A DNA stretch of 64,000 nucleotides from Tretioscincus oriximinensis (taxonomy: Eukaryota > Chordata > Lepidosauria > Squamata > Gymnophthalmidae). The notes under the pieces are model-generated. The model made no database searches. It saw nothing but the letters and a program-made list of their open reading frames with translations, and had not been told where the DNA came from. The position numbers were made by a program, and so were the translations under genes. The stretch covers positions 504,333 through 568,332 of the forward strand of contig JAJVDF010000045.1 in assembly GCA_022410635.1 (NCBI GenBank), in the 5' to 3' direction. Position 1 is the first letter of the stretch. Every line of letters begins with the position of its first letter. Below, piece after piece: positions 41,201 to 56,200 of this stretch.

Positions 41201-44200
41201 CATGGCACCACCATGTGGCCACTGAGAACTACTGGGATCTCCAGCACTGTCCTGCAATTCTTTGCCTATCTTTCAATGAGAGTGGAGGCATGGATTTATT
41301 GTTTTTTCCTGATGAATTTACATAGGAAAAAGTAGCAATCATGAATGAAAAAACCTCTAAGAGTCTCTAAAACTCAAGCAAGTTTAAAGGTGAGATTCTT
41401 CCTTTGAATTCACCTGCCTGGCCACAAGGGGAACCAACAGCCAATGTATACAGTTGAGCCAGTTGCAAGCAAGGAATTATGTCAGGTTTCATGAAAATTG
41501 TAGGCAAATTCATAGGGAAGAGACGGAATTTCTTTGTGCACAGTAGTCTGGATGCAACCTTGTTTGGGATTTTCACTTTTGTAAAGTTATTGCTTTTGTA
41601 ATCACACTTCATTTACTGAATACTCAAGAAAAGGTTTGCTTCTAGTATGTTCTTATTGGCATGGGTCCCCACTAAACACTCTATAATCTTGCTTTGGGGC
41701 AATATGGTGAAAATTGGGATAACAATGTGTTTTATATCTGTAGTGGTAGAGGAACCAGCCCCAGCTCAATGCTACAAAACAAAAATCTTGTAACTTCTTA
41801 AAAAGATCATCTTCAAAATTGATTTCAGAGAAATAGCCGTGTTAGTCTAGCAGAAAGTCCAGCAAAGGGGCTAGCAGCACTTTGAGACTAACTTGAGAAA
41901 AGTGGTTGGCATAAGCTTTCGTAGACAGGTCTGAAGAAGTAGACNTGTCTANGAAAGCTTATGCCAACCACTTTTCTCAAGTTAGTCTCAAAGTGCTGCT
42001 AGCCCCTTTGCTGGACTTCAAAATTGATGTTGTTAAGCCTGAAAATTAAATTAAGATTTAATGTAAGTCTTCACAACTTTAACTCTATTTTTCTTCCATT
42101 TTAATAGTTGCTGTTATTTCTGTTACAGAATTGCTCTGGATGTAAAGAGAAGAGACCTGCACATAGTTTGTGTACTATCTGCAACAAGTGGCTGTGTAGT
42201 CTGTGTACAGAAGAGCATGGACACAGCAAAGAAACTGGGGAGCATTTCCTGCCTATATCACTGAAAGGATGTTCAGGTAGAAATGTAACATTACAGAAAT
42301 AAAACAGCAGATGATAAGGGAATATTGGTTTTTGCAGTTTCCTTATCTGTTCCCAAATTCATTACGGGTTTTGCAACAAAGGATGAGGAACATCTTTTCC
42401 CATATAGAGTCAGAGGAGGCCTCTCACAGTGGCACAGAGGGTGCGAATTTGGCTTAGGGTATTATCGGTGGCACCCCAGACTATGGAACAGTCTGCCTCT
42501 TGGAGTGTATCATTCACCATCTCTGTATGCAGTCAGAAAACGCTTGAAGATGCATCTCTTTAATCTGTTAAAATCTATACTGCCCTTCTAGTATAGGGCA
42601 GTATGGAAGTGTAAGTAAGTAATTAAATAAATAAGATGAAGTGTCTGAACACAGAAATAACTAAAAGAATGGTATATAGCTTTAAGCTTTTACTGTGCTT
42701 AAGCCATACAGCTTAAATGTAGTTTATCTGATGAAATTAAGTGAGGTTAGTTGAAAGTGTTTACTGTAAAGAAAAGGATTGTGTTGCAAAACTGGTCGCA
42801 TACTTCTTACTTTTTCCTAGAAACGACTTGCATATCGTAGATTCTTTTTCCGTTGACCAGAAAATACTACTCGAAAGTACTGCTTTGGGCTCCCTCTATC
42901 GTATGGTAAAGGGTGTAGCCCTATAAACCATATTTGGTGGAATCAGTCCCTCCTCTTTTTATCACAGTCCCCAAATAACCAACTTTTACTTATTTATTTG
43001 TTCATAAATATTATACAATTTATTTTATTTATTTATTTATTTGTACTTATATGCCGCCCTATACCTGAAGGTCTCAGGGCAGCCAACTATAGGGTGGCGC
43101 ACATAGCTTTTTGTTGCTTTCTTCACAACAGACACCCTGGGGCTGAGGGAGTTCTAAAGAACTGTGACTGGCCCAAGGTCACCCAGCTGGCTTTNATGGA
43201 GGAGTGGGGAATCAAACCGGGAGACTACCAGGTGCGAGCCCAACACTCTAACCACTACACCAAACTGGCTCTCAATGATTCCATTAATAAATCAATATAC
43301 AGTAACCATTAAATCATTACTGCTAGATAGTGACAAGTCAATCAAGAAGACAGACCAGTTCTTAGTACTAATCTATAAAACTTTAAGTGAATTCTGCCCT
43401 AAATAGCTGCAGGGGTACCCTTTTCCATATACAGAAAATATGTCTTACCTATAAGACTTTTGAAGAAGTTAGACTTTCTTATGTCTATATTACTTTGATC
43501 TCTTTTTTTTTAGTTTAAATATATTTTATTAAGTAAGACACTACAATACATAAAAAATACAAAAAATACAAAACTAACAACCAAAGGTGAATTCAAACAA
43601 AGTATAACAGAGAACAGTCTGAATAACAATTTGATAACAACAGAGCTCAGAGGCGAAGTCTCACAAACTATCCTGACAAAGATATTATAAATCCTTATTC
43701 TAAACATGCTGATAAATATGAGAGCCAGTATGTTATTGTATTACAGAACGAAGCACTGTAGAGAGCATTTGGTTGGAGAGTTTTATCAGTTTTCGCCAGC
43801 TGAAAAAAGCCCCCCCATTTGGTTAAGAAATCCGAAAGGTGCTTTTCTTTGGAACCCATCATTCTATTAGTCTGGATATACACTATATGGATTCATTGAG
43901 GATTAAAGTCCAGGTTTTATCTATCCAATGACTCTTATCAAGAAATTCTGTAGTTTTCCAGTATCACTTTGATCTCTTTGAATAGAAGAAGGCAGGAAGA
44001 CTGGGGAAGTACTTTATAACACTTTACATCTGTAGAAAGAGAAATATATCAGGGAATTGGAGGAAATAAGGTTTTAATTATGGAAACTTGTTTGAAAATT
44101 TGATGAAATAATTTAAATATCTACCATCTTCACTTGATTCTGCAAGGCAGCATGCCAATAATAGAAAAAGGGCCTATTATACCCAACTGTGGCCTGTAGT

Positions 44201-47200
44201 ATTTTCCCTTTGAAGCTAGTTGTAAGTGATTGAATCAGAACAAACTAACATAGACCAAGAAATCTGGAGTTTGTGGATATCAATATTTATAAGACCTGCT
44301 TCTTGGGAGGAAAGAAAAATCCCATAGAATACAAAGTGTGTGCATTGTAGCCTAAGGAGAAAGAAATATGTATAAACGAAATAGTAATTGAAGCATTTCA
44401 CACAGTGCTTTAAAAATTGAAGCTGCCTACCACTGAATTAGGAAATTTAAGTTACTGCTCAAAACAGGTTATCTCCTTTTGCATTACTAGAAAATGTGTT
44501 ATCATAGATTATGCATATGAAGCACACATGCAAATTTGTTTGTTTTGCATAAGAGGACTTGACTTGCATGCTCTATTTCAGGCTTAAAAGTATAAAAGAG
44601 AATTCAGTTTGAAGAATTTTAAAAGGTTATGTAGAAAGGAAGACAGTCATGGCTGGAATATTACAGTAGCATATTACAGTAGCATACAGGAGGTCGCTCT
44701 GAGATCTTTGGGCATGGGGCGGGGTATAAATATAAATAAATAAACAAATGAATAAACAAACAAACAAATAAATAAATGGGCTATAGACAAAGATAATAGG
44801 ATGGGCACCCATGTCACACATGTTGAGATCAAATGATATTTTATTAAAGAAACACAAAATTTGGCAGCCAAAATGCTCAAAACCCCTGATCATTTTGCTT
44901 CTTGTTGATCTTAGCAAAAAGTTATATTGTTGTATTAATAAACCTTGGGTAAATAGAATACAAAAGTATTGTATGTGTCATGGTTAACTTACACCTTACT
45001 TTTAAGCTATCATCCGTTCATCTTCAGCCTCAAAGAATGTGATTTAGTCTTTAAAAATGGTCAAAGTCCATTCTTAAAGATTGAAGATGAACTGAAGACT
45101 GTTTAAAATAAAAGTTTGACCATGATCTTAGATTCTGTGAATTTTTCCAAGATATTGTTTATTTCTTTTCTAATACTGCCATGCTACCACCATGCTACCA
45201 CCAGCAGTGATTTGAGGGAGGATTTGCTGATAGTGGTGGATTTTTCTTTGAACCTCCTAAAAGCATGTTTGTATCAAAGTTATGAAGGTTAAAACCTGTC
45301 ATTCTTTCTAAGCCTTGCCCTTTCCTTTCTTAGCATGTCCTATCAATTTGTGAGCTGCTGTTGGAGTGTATTCCTCTATGAACTTTTCCTAAACTCTGCA
45401 AGCATGATCAGTAGCAGACTGGTCCACCCATTGGGCTGGCCACACAGAGGCCCCATGCCAACTTCCCTATCCAGCACGAATGCAAATTTGTATCTTAGCA
45501 ACTTAGATATGGGTATCAGTTGTGAGCTTTCTCACACTCTCTTTTATCCATCCTGTTCTGTCACTTAAAATCTGCAAGCCCCCCTTTTAAAAAAAAATCA
45601 GAAGCATATTTATATAAATGTCAATGAGAGGAAGAGACATGGGTTTGCAGAACAAAAATGGAAAAGGTGACATAATATGCTGCAGTATTTTTGCAGGACT
45701 TTTATAGAAGGTCATGAAGATATACATGCCATTTAACGGATGTTTAATTTAAATTATAGTCTATTTTACAGTTTTGATACATGGGTGATCTTTTATGATT
45801 TAGGACAGTGGATTTTGTCAGTCTCTAGTCAGTTTTCTATCTTTAGGAGAATGCAATCCAGCAACAATGAAAATTCAATGCTATCCTTCATAATGATTAA
45901 TACATTTGCATTTTAGGATTTCTAAATTAAAGTGATATTTTAGGATGGATGGAAGATAGACAGACAAACTCACAACTCACACCTACAATAAAGTCAACAC
46001 CTTGTAAACTGTTCATTATTTTCATTGTTGAGATGATAATTGAGTAGACAATGAAAAGGATAAGGACACTGCAGAGACAATGCCCATCAGATATTTTGGT
46101 CAGATACCTTCTGTCTGTTCGTGGCCAGTCTCACGGAAACTATAATTTCTAGCTGTAAATTGGATTACAGGACTCTGAGAAAATTAGTATATGCCTAGAG
46201 CTGCTTTGAAATTTTGTTACTACATCCAATATATTTTGATTACTGAGGCAGAAGAATATGTATCTGAGGTAACTGTACATCTAAATACATTTGCAAACTT
46301 CAATCTATTGATAAGGGGCTGAACTGAGACAACAGATTTCTGTCTCACTATCCATATTAAAATGCGAGTTAACATCTCAGCTTCTTGGGGGGTCTCTTAT
46401 ACATTCCTTTTTCTACCTTTTGGCATGTGTTTGACTGCAGCACTCCCATTCTACACATCCTTCTCCCAGACTTTCGAAAGGATTATCTATCTTCAATGTT
46501 CTTGACTTGACCCATTGTTTCCACACATTTGCATTTCATAAGAAGTCTGTCCCTAGGCAATTGTCTCCTAGCATTTGAAGACATAGACTTGTCTACGTCT
46601 GATATTTACTTTTTTGTTCAAAGTGTTTTGAGACTGCATGGTAGATATATTGACCTCCTGCAATCTGCCTGGAGTTCAAAAGGCCTTAGTTCTTTAACAT
46701 AACTGCCCTGAAAAAAACATGCATAAAACTCCCCCCCCCCATAAATACCAGCTGGGACAAGTTGTGCAACCCCCCACTACAAAATCCCACAGTTTTTGCA
46801 AGTCTTAGGGTGATTGGTTATTAATCCTGTTTTCCAGGAGCTGAAGGAGACCCAAGTGAATTTCCTTTGTTTTGCCCAATGCACACTCAAGAGGCCCTCA
46901 AGTTGTTCTGTGAGACCTGTGATGCCCTTACTTGCCGTTGCTGCCTATTGACGGAACACAAAGACCATAGGTAAGAAGTGTTTGCTGGATTTAAACTTAA
47001 CTTCATTGTATAAGAAATGCCCATAAGGTTTGACCATTGGGACTTGGTGTAAAATGGTATGATCTGACCCATTCTTGAATGTTTCATAATATGTGCTAGT
47101 GCAGGAAACCAACAGCAAATAATGTGATTTGCATTATTTAGTATATTAAATGAATGTGGATGTTGAGTAAATTGGCCTCTGCTCTCACTGAAGCAGGGTA

Positions 47201-50200
47201 GGCAAAGATCATGAGACAGGGCTGGTATTGGCAGCTCTCACAGATTATATTCACATGGTGCCATCGTGGTGTAGAGATGAGACATCGTGATGAAAAGCTG
47301 CAGAAAACTAGAAATAAAAAGCGTAATGACCACCCTTTCCAGCTGGATCCCTGCAATCCCATGTCCTAAATTCTGCATAATTATGCTATTTTAGTCTGAA
47401 AAAAAGCCAGATCTAAATGCAATCTTTTCATACAGCAATAAAAATCCATGTTATGTTCGGGCAGGGCGGGCCTTGCTGGTGGGTGTGGCGGTCGGTGGCG
47501 CGGCTGGTTTGCAGCCTATAGGTGGATGCGGCTGCTCGCCCAGGCACAGTAAATGGTTAAATTAACTTTGGTGTGGTCTGACCATTTGACTATTATATTT
47601 CAGAGCAGTGCAAGAGCTGAAAGCAAAGTGGCACGTATTGCGTTAGATGTGATATTTTATTTTATTTCAATAAGGTGCTGATTGAAAAAGAAAGACAAGA
47701 AATTTCAGTAGCAGAAATTAATTTCATTATTTGAATACGTACTGCCTCAAGTTTGAACAGCATTAACAGAAGACTAAAACACCAAGTGTTACTTCTTTTT
47801 ATTAGGTTCCGACATCTTCAAGAAGCTTTACAAAATCAAAGAGTCATCCTGGAAAATGTAACAGCTAAAGTGGAAGAGAAGAAAGGTGGCGTTCATGTCT
47901 CAGCTAAACAGATTGAAGACAGGTAACTTTGGAAGAATGTATTTCATAAAAAGAAGAGCATGCTCTGATTAAAGCAATTGATTATAAGGTCTTAAACGGT
48001 CTAGGCTCTAGATATTTGAAAGAAACCTCTTCCTATATGGACTTGCCCTCAGCCTAAGACCTTCCGATGAGACTTTCCTAATGGTTCCACTTCTTTTATT
48101 CGTCAAAGATGTGTTGACATCTGGGGGTCTTCTCTGTGATAACACCCAGATTGTGGAATGGTCTCCTCTTTAAGGTGAGTCAAGCATCTGTACTGTATGT
48201 GTTCAGATGCTTGAAGAAAGTAAGGATTGTTTTTTGTTCCTATTTCTCTAGAGATTATTCACTCCAAGAATTGTTCTATTCTCTTTTATTGGTGGTGGAA
48301 TAATTCCTTCCCTGTAATGATGGAATATTAAGCTGATACTGTTTTTCTGATTTTTTTTAAAGCTACATGATTGGGAATTGTTATATTGGCTACAGTTCAG
48401 GATTGCCACATGCTGTGCTTTTCTAGCACCATTTTTATATGAAATATCTGTATAGCAATTCCAGGCAATCTTGCAGGGCTGATATAATCCTTGCTCTCTC
48501 AGCCATAGGATATTAATTAAAGATTTTATCTGTAATTTTATTAGCAAACTATATTCATTCTTATTGTGTGTCATAACTTTCCCCTCCTTTCCTTTTGGGT
48601 GGTTATGAAACAAACTTGAAGATATATGATTTTCTCACTTGGATGCTATTTTTTGCTTTTGGAAAAATGTTTTGCTAATTGGTTTTCCTAGGAGTTTTTA
48701 CCTGAAAAGCAATAATTTTTCTAATGCCCTTTCTGCTCTAGGCTATATTTTGGGATACCTAGGGGCTTGCTGTTTACATGCTAGCATAAGCTATGACAGG
48801 CCCTATAGCTTACAGTGGTATGCAGATATAACAGTACCATATTCCAAGACATACTGTCGAGTATAAGTCTAGTTTTTCAGCACATTTTTAATGCTGAAAA
48901 AGCCCCCCTCAGCTTATACTTGGGTGCAGTGTGGGTGTTCTCCAATCTTTTCCACTCCTCTGGAACCTAGGCTGACCAGATGACCCCTTTTGCGGTGTGT
49001 GTGTAAACTTGGTTTTTGGGTGCCTCCCATTTTTTGCTGAGGAATTTTTTTTCCAAAAAAAGATTTTTTTTCGAAAAATATTTTATTTTTTTTCCCCTCA
49101 GCAAAAACTGGGAGGTACCCCTAAACCGTGTTTTCACCCCCGCCCCCAAAAGGGATAATCTGGTCAGCCTACTGGAGCAGCCTCGGCCTCCTTTATCCTC
49201 ACCTTTTCCCCCAGCCACTGGTGGGACTACACTTCCCAGCATGCTCCAGTGTCTTCCCTCCTCACTGTACATGTGTGGTTGCGGCTGCCTTTGCTGCCTC
49301 CTTCTGGACCAATGCCTGAGTTGGGTTTCAGTAGTGGCCCCAGTGCGTGGGCACCAGAAGAGAGTGTGGCAGCAGAGGTCACCATCATCATCTCATATCT
49401 ATTATGCAAGCCGAGGGAGATGTAGAACCAGAGCCTCCCTGCTGCCATCATCCTTTACATGTGCCTCATCATCCCAGGTTTGGGGCCCATGAAGTGGATG
49501 TCAGGGGTCCCCCAGGAGCCTCCAGCATGTGGTCCTGAGGACTGCATGGCCTCATGGGAAGTTGCAGGCCCCAGGGGGCATCAGGAACCTTGGATGTGTG
49601 CAGGGGAGGCATTGGGTTCTTTTCCTTCCTTCATCCACCCCTGCTGCATTTCCCATCGTAGGCTTATACGCGAGTCAATACGTTTTCCAGGTTTTTGTGT
49701 GTGGTAAAATTAGGTACCTCGGATTATATTCGGGTTAACTTATACTAGAGTATATATGGGTATCCAAAAATAAAACTAAGTGCAGAAAGTGCTTAATTTC
49801 TCATCTCAGAATGGTGAAAACTGCCATAGGAGACCCTTACGCTAGAGAGCTTTTTATTTTTAGAAATACTAAAGCTGTGCTAAAGGTCATAGAGTCTGTC
49901 TTGAAATGGTAGACAAAAATTGTCCTGTAAATTATTTATGAAGAAATCATATTTATCTATGGAAACTATGGTGAAAAACAAAAAGAATACACTTTGTAGG
50001 TTGAAAAGATACAGCTATTTTGTCTCTGTTTTGTTTGAGCTGGGTGGAAATTGGGCTGTGAGACCTTGCAGGACTAGAGATGAAATAATCCACTTCTTTC
50101 AAATTTCAAAAAAAGCCTTTTTCAAGTCTCCAGNGATAGTGTTGTAGCTGAATTTTGCTGAGAATAAACTTTATTTTATGCTCTTCCTGACTCAAGTTGA

Positions 50201-53200
50201 AAATTAAAGTTATCCCTAAACTAAGGGTAAGTGGGTTTTTTTTCACCCAGAGGGTCATCAACCTGTGGAATTTACTTCCAGAAGATGTGGTGATAACTAG
50301 TAGCCTGGATAGTTTTAGACATGTTTATGGACATCAAGGGTATAAATAGCTACTAGGTTGGATCTTTTGATGCTGCTTCTGGGATGGAGCAACAGGCAAT
50401 ATTCCCAAAATACCATTTGCAGATAGTTGAGAACAGGTGAAGATTTTGCCTTCTTCTTCTTCAGGGTCCCCAGGTGCAATTGGTGGTCCATGGTGTGAGT
50501 CAGAATGTTGGACTAGATGGGTCCCTGCCTGATTCAGCAGGGCTCCTCTTATGTTCTTATGTTCTTACTTCCCATCTCAGAACTAGAGAGATTTATACTC
50601 ATGTGCTCTTACATAAGTTTCATGCTTCAAGGAGACAGTTTTATAAGTATAAAGGTTCATAGTATGTGTTTATAGAAACTATATGCATGTACATGCTGTA
50701 CATACATATACCCCTAATATATGCTTGTATCTAATGATCATGACAAGCCATTTAGCATACATTTTGTTTCTTTTCAGTTTGGGATACTTACTACTTTAGT
50801 ATTTATGCCCTACACTTCACTATAATATATCACAACAGTAAAGGGATAAAATTTGCATCAGTAAAACATAATTAAAATCTATCAATACCTCTTTCCCTAG
50901 CAGGGTTACCAGAAAGCTAACTAGACAGGTTTATGGACACCAAAGGTATAAATGGATACTAGGATGGATGTCTGGATGTTGCCTCTGGGATGGAGCAACA
51001 GGCAGGACTCTTGAAATACCATTTGCAGGGAGTCATGAACAGGTGCATATTTTGCTTTCCTCTGTTCGGACTGCCCAGATGCATNTGGTGGGCCTCTGTG
51101 CGACACAGAATGCTGGACTAGATNGGCTGTGGCCTGATCCAGTATGGCTTTTCTTATGTTCTTATGTTCTTAAAAGCTTGAGTGAAGAAGTAATTAGGTG
51201 TCAAAAACATAAAGACTGACTCGCTTTTGGTTCCTTTCTTTTAAATACCTTAGCTTGTGAGTTTGCCTTTGCTACTATTACACAGGGGATTTAGCGTAAC
51301 TAATCATGCTCCTAAGTCATATGCTTTATTAGATCTGTATGATGTTCAAATAATTATTTTGTGTTGAAACAAATGGCCTTGTATATGGCCTTTCTATATG
51401 AAAGAAACCCACAAATTTGCATTTGTTTTATGGAATTTTTCATCAGTTGTATACCATATTCCTTATCATTTTATAAAAACTTTATGAATATTTAAATAGA
51501 ATGGAAAATCGCCAGGGTTTCCAAAAAACTTCCATACCACAAACTTTATTACGGCATCCGTCTTGACTTCACTGTAATATCTTTAACTTGTTTTTCATAG
51601 AAATGTTATAAATTTATTATGCAAACATGATATACTTTCTGTGCTTTCAGAGCTTATGCAGCCTCATAGATGGCATTCACTTTGTTTCAATTTACTTTGA
51701 TATTCTTGGAGCTAGAAATATTCATACTGAAGAAAATAATAAATTGCTAAGAGTGTCAACAGTGGCAACATATACAAGGCTTGTAAATGTGCCTTATTTT
51801 CGCTCCTTTTTTTATTAACATCATTTGAAGTAGGAAATTTATCTGAGAAAGATCCATTGTATTTATTCTAGTCTTCTAAAAAAGGGCAAACTGATTTTTT
51901 CTCATAAACCAATTTTATATTTTTATGGGTTTTAAATTAAATTTTTGTAAAGTTTGTGCCATATTTAACACATTTTTATGTATAAAAATATCTTTGTTAA
52001 TCTAGATCAGAACTTAAGGGGACCTCATAATGCTTTGGAGACGAATATGAAAAAGAGTTGTTAATATGAGCTTTTATGTCTATTTCATGGCACACAGAGT
52101 AAACCAGTAACATAGTCACAGAGTAAACAATGGAGTAAACAAGTATATAGCAACTTGTAGCAAGTTTTGTTTTGAATAGCAATGGAAATGCAAATAGGTG
52201 TGGTGATAAGGTGTCGAGTTCAGTACAAAGATAATCATTACGATTTTATGTTTGATGAGAGGTATACCGCTAAATGTGTCAGAGTGTTATAATGTAATGT
52301 AACGTAATGCTGGTTGAAACACAGAAATGAGACCAGACGAATAATCAAGAAAACCTCCATACAGCATTTATATCTCACCTTTTCTTTAAACAGCAAAAAC
52401 TCACTTGTTACAAAACAAATAAGTGAGTGATTGAGCTAGGAAGCAAGCAGTATTGAAAATTCAAACTGCTTGGTTAACCCAGCTTCTTTCCCCCTTCTTA
52501 GCTCAGTTAGCTATTCCTTCCTGCCCAATACCTCCCACCCTTTTGCAGAATCCTTTGAATAGTAAATTAACAGTAGAGAATAGATAATAGTGCAACATAG
52601 TGAAATGTTATGGCTACCACTATGTTTCTTTCCTCCTTCCTCTCTCCTTTGTCCCTGTTGGTGCTGCCTGCAGGAATGGGCATACAGCTCCAAAGTAAAA
52701 GAGCACCTTTTCGTTGCATAAGCTGTTTCTCTTCTTGCTGTTCCTGAGGTCACAAAAGCAACCAAGGAGGGAGAAAAAACCACTTTCAGCAAATGCCTGG
52801 ATGTCTCAGCAAAAGACAACTTGATGTAGAAGTCAAAGATTGGTCTGCCTGCTTGCTGGATCAGGCTGGGCAGTCCCCCCCCCCCCCCGCCCTCCCATGG
52901 GTATCATCAAAACATAATGGGAACAAACACCAAACAAGACCCCAAATTTATCCCACAATTCGCCTGCCTGTCAATGGTGACAAAAGTCAGTTTTAGTATC
53001 AAAGCAGTAAGTCATATTTTCCTCTCACTTTCTAGGGGCAGCTTTGATCTCCCAGTTCATTAGCTGAATGTTTGAAATTTCAAAAATGATTTTAGAAACA
53101 ATACATAGAAAATAAAGGGTAATATTAGCTTGACTATAAGTGCTGTTCTTGAAAGTTAGGAAGCCATATATATGTATACAGGCTTCCTGATACAATTGAT

Positions 53201-56200
53201 ATGCTGTTAGTCAAATTAATTTCATTCATTCACAATTAAACAGCAATTTATGTGTGNGCACAAATTAGACATGACATGATGAAACAACTGAGAACATAAG
53301 AGTTGTTTCCATTGGTTGTTGGAAGTAAAAAAAAATTCTTTGACTGCACTCCCACGAGATCAGTGAGTGATGTTACAGAACTGGGGCATTGCTCACGGAA
53401 TATACAGGTTTGGTGTGCACAGACATATGATTGCTATATTCGGGATTATAGCATTGTAGCAGTTTTTAAGGTGTGGTGTGCATCTAGCCTCAGTTTAACC
53501 CAAAATATCAGCATTAGAATAAGTGAAATTGAAGAACATCTACATCCGTGATAGTTATCAGAAATTGCCATGCATCCATGACATTGTATATGTGTTTCTC
53601 ACAGGTTGTTTGAAGTAAAACATCTCCAAAGGAAAGTGGAAAACCAAGTGAAAATGGCCAAGATGGTTCTGATCAGTGAAATCAATAAGAGAGCAAATGT
53701 TCTCCTTGAACAGCTAGAGGTAAGAAAAAGTAACATGCTTATATAATCGTAATTCCAACATTTAATTATATGATGGATACAGAAGAAAAGAGCTTCATGA
53801 TTGGATATGAAATTCCACTCTCAAGTAGTGAGTAAGTGTCTGACAGTTAATTGGATACTTTAGGGCAGGAGTGTCAAACTGTGGTTCTCCGGATATTTCT
53901 GAACTACACCTGCCAGCATTCCACTCCCTCTACTGTCATTCTACTGTAACAAANAGAATGCTGGGAGTTGTAGTTCAGGAATATCTGGATGGCCACAGTT
54001 TAACCCTCCTGCACTGGGAGATGCAGCAGCAACTGATAAGATTACAGTTGGGTGTCTTTTTATTTGATTCCAGTAATTGCTATTAAAATGTGGGAAAAAC
54101 GAACTAAGAAGGGAAAAATGAGTAACACCAAACCTTCTTTCCTCCTTACATTCAGATTCTGAGAGAAATAGTCCACTACCCAATTGTGCAGAAAGCTTTG
54201 AATTACTCAAAAGGGTCATGTATATTTGAAAAGAACCTGGTATTTAGTTGTGCTTGCGGGCCTTTCATGTTGGCTAGGCTGTGTGCGCATGACGAGAGAA
54301 ACCATGGGAAATCTGAAATCTAAAAGAGATTGCAGATTTTTGCTAGGGTTTTCTGGGGAGACACCTTGGAATCCATGCAGAGCTGGTGCAAGGCTGATAA
54401 GAACCAAGGAAGAGCAATAGCTGCACATGTTGTGTAAAAGGAAATACTAAATTGTTTGATCATTTTTCAGTTTCTGTTTGTCATCAAAGACTAAAAACTA
54501 TAAATATTTTACAAAATATGTGTTTTGATTGTGCCTTTTGTAACAGGAAGTGATTTGTAACAAAATTAACTATGATTTATTGTGTTCCTGTTTTTTGATA
54601 GAGGATCACCAGTGAAAGGAAGCAGAAACTGGAACAGCAGCTTCAGGGCATCGTGGTGTTAAATAGACAATTTGAACATGTGCAAAACTTTCTTAATTGG
54701 GCAGTGTGCAGTAAAAACAGTGTTCCATTCATCTTCAGTAAAGAATTGGTAAGAATGAATGTTTACTCTAATGTTAAGATGGTAGCAAAGAGAAAAAGGT
54801 TTTTCTTCTCCACCCTCCTCAAGTCAATACTATTAATATGTTGGGTTTTCTTTTATTGTTAACTGCCCTGAGACCTTTGTGGATAGGACAGTATAGAAAT
54901 GTAAATAAATAAATAATTCAGGACAAATGGAATATCCTTACACTGTAAAATACGGTATATTTATTTCTGCTACTTTTTATGAAAATTATTTCTTCTCACA
55001 GATATAGCATACACTCCTTTTTTTTTATTAGGTCGGAACGGTTTAGAGTCCCTGTTCATCAAAGTTTTCATAGCAGACATGATTAATGTTTCTTTTCCAG
55101 TAGCCTCCAAAGAAGGTGGTGATAGATAGGTTGCTTAGTATTTTATTATTTGAATAAGAATTCGTTTTCCCTAAATTTCATGTGGCAATTTTTTTCCTGA
55201 ATTATGTATGCAAATGAATTGTGAAAGCAAATCAAATGGTAATTATATATCAGAGAAACTGAAGTGAACACAGGCACCCATGAAAGTGCATAATCAATGA
55301 TAAAATTACAGTTTTGGTTCATCATCTGCCTTGAATGCCAACATAATTACTCGTTTTATTAAAAATCTTTCTTTGGTTTGCTGCCAGATTGTTTTCCAGA
55401 TTCAACGCTTGTTAGAAACAAACTGTAGTACGGATCCTGGTCCACCATGGAAGGTCAGATTCACCTGGGACCCTTCCTTCTGGACTAAACAGCTGTCTAA
55501 TTTAGGTATGTCGAGAGACACCTCTTATTTGTACTTGAATTGCAGTTGTACTAACTGGACATCACACCAACAAACTGTAATCAAAATATTTAACCAATTT
55601 CTTTCCACATTAACCAACCCAGAATTTTGATTTAGATGTATTCTGTCCTATTGAAGAAGTATCAAATGTGGATTAAATCTGGGTTATAAATTCAAGCAAA
55701 GAGCTCAAATATTATTATTCTCAGAATAAGTCAACAAAATTTGCTGTCGAGGTGGACAGAGAAAGAGAAGGGGAAAAGATTATATTTGTAATGAATAATT
55801 CAATTTTGATTGTCTGATTCAGCATGGTCCAACCCGTGGCCCAAGCCATTTTTGTGGCTGCGAAGGGGCCAGGTGGCTGCTGACCACTCTGCAGGGGGTT
55901 CCCTGACAGCGCACATACTGTTAATTTGGCGATTCCCACCTTCAGGACTGGCTCCTGTTCTGCANAGGAGTCACCATGTTAGGGGAACTCTGCCCTCCGT
56001 TCCCCCAACATGGTGCTAATGAAGGGCGGTGAGCACTCAGCAGCCGCCACGTGTTGGTGTCGAAGTGGCAAGGCAGCTGCCTTGCCGCTTCCACGCCGAC
56101 GCTTGCAGCGACCTGCTCCCGTCAACTGTAACACCCGCTGGTGTTATGGCCGAAAGGAGCAAGGAGGAGATGGCTGCGGATGCAGCCACCTGTTCCTTTT

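Larger units (their letters stand above)
35224..42128 (+). other. TRIM66 intron after the start exon, 6.9 kb, repeat-bearing
   Basis: Contains a foldback MITE (36984-37182), an AT microsatellite (37285-37309), Penelope-derived tails (38652-38738 and 41855-42018), an ACTTCC repeat cluster (39200-39370) and possibly a degenerate retroposon tail near 40015-40090. No further exon was recognised. Confidence 0.7.
47923..53604 (+). other. TRIM66 intron 4, 5.7 kb, repeat-rich
   Basis: Holds a degenerate LINE piece (47985-48235), a nested MITE complex (48851-49758) and two CR1 fragments (50238-50568, 50915-51173). The stretch 51174-53604 shows nothing assignable beyond a poly-C run near 52877. Confidence 0.65.
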
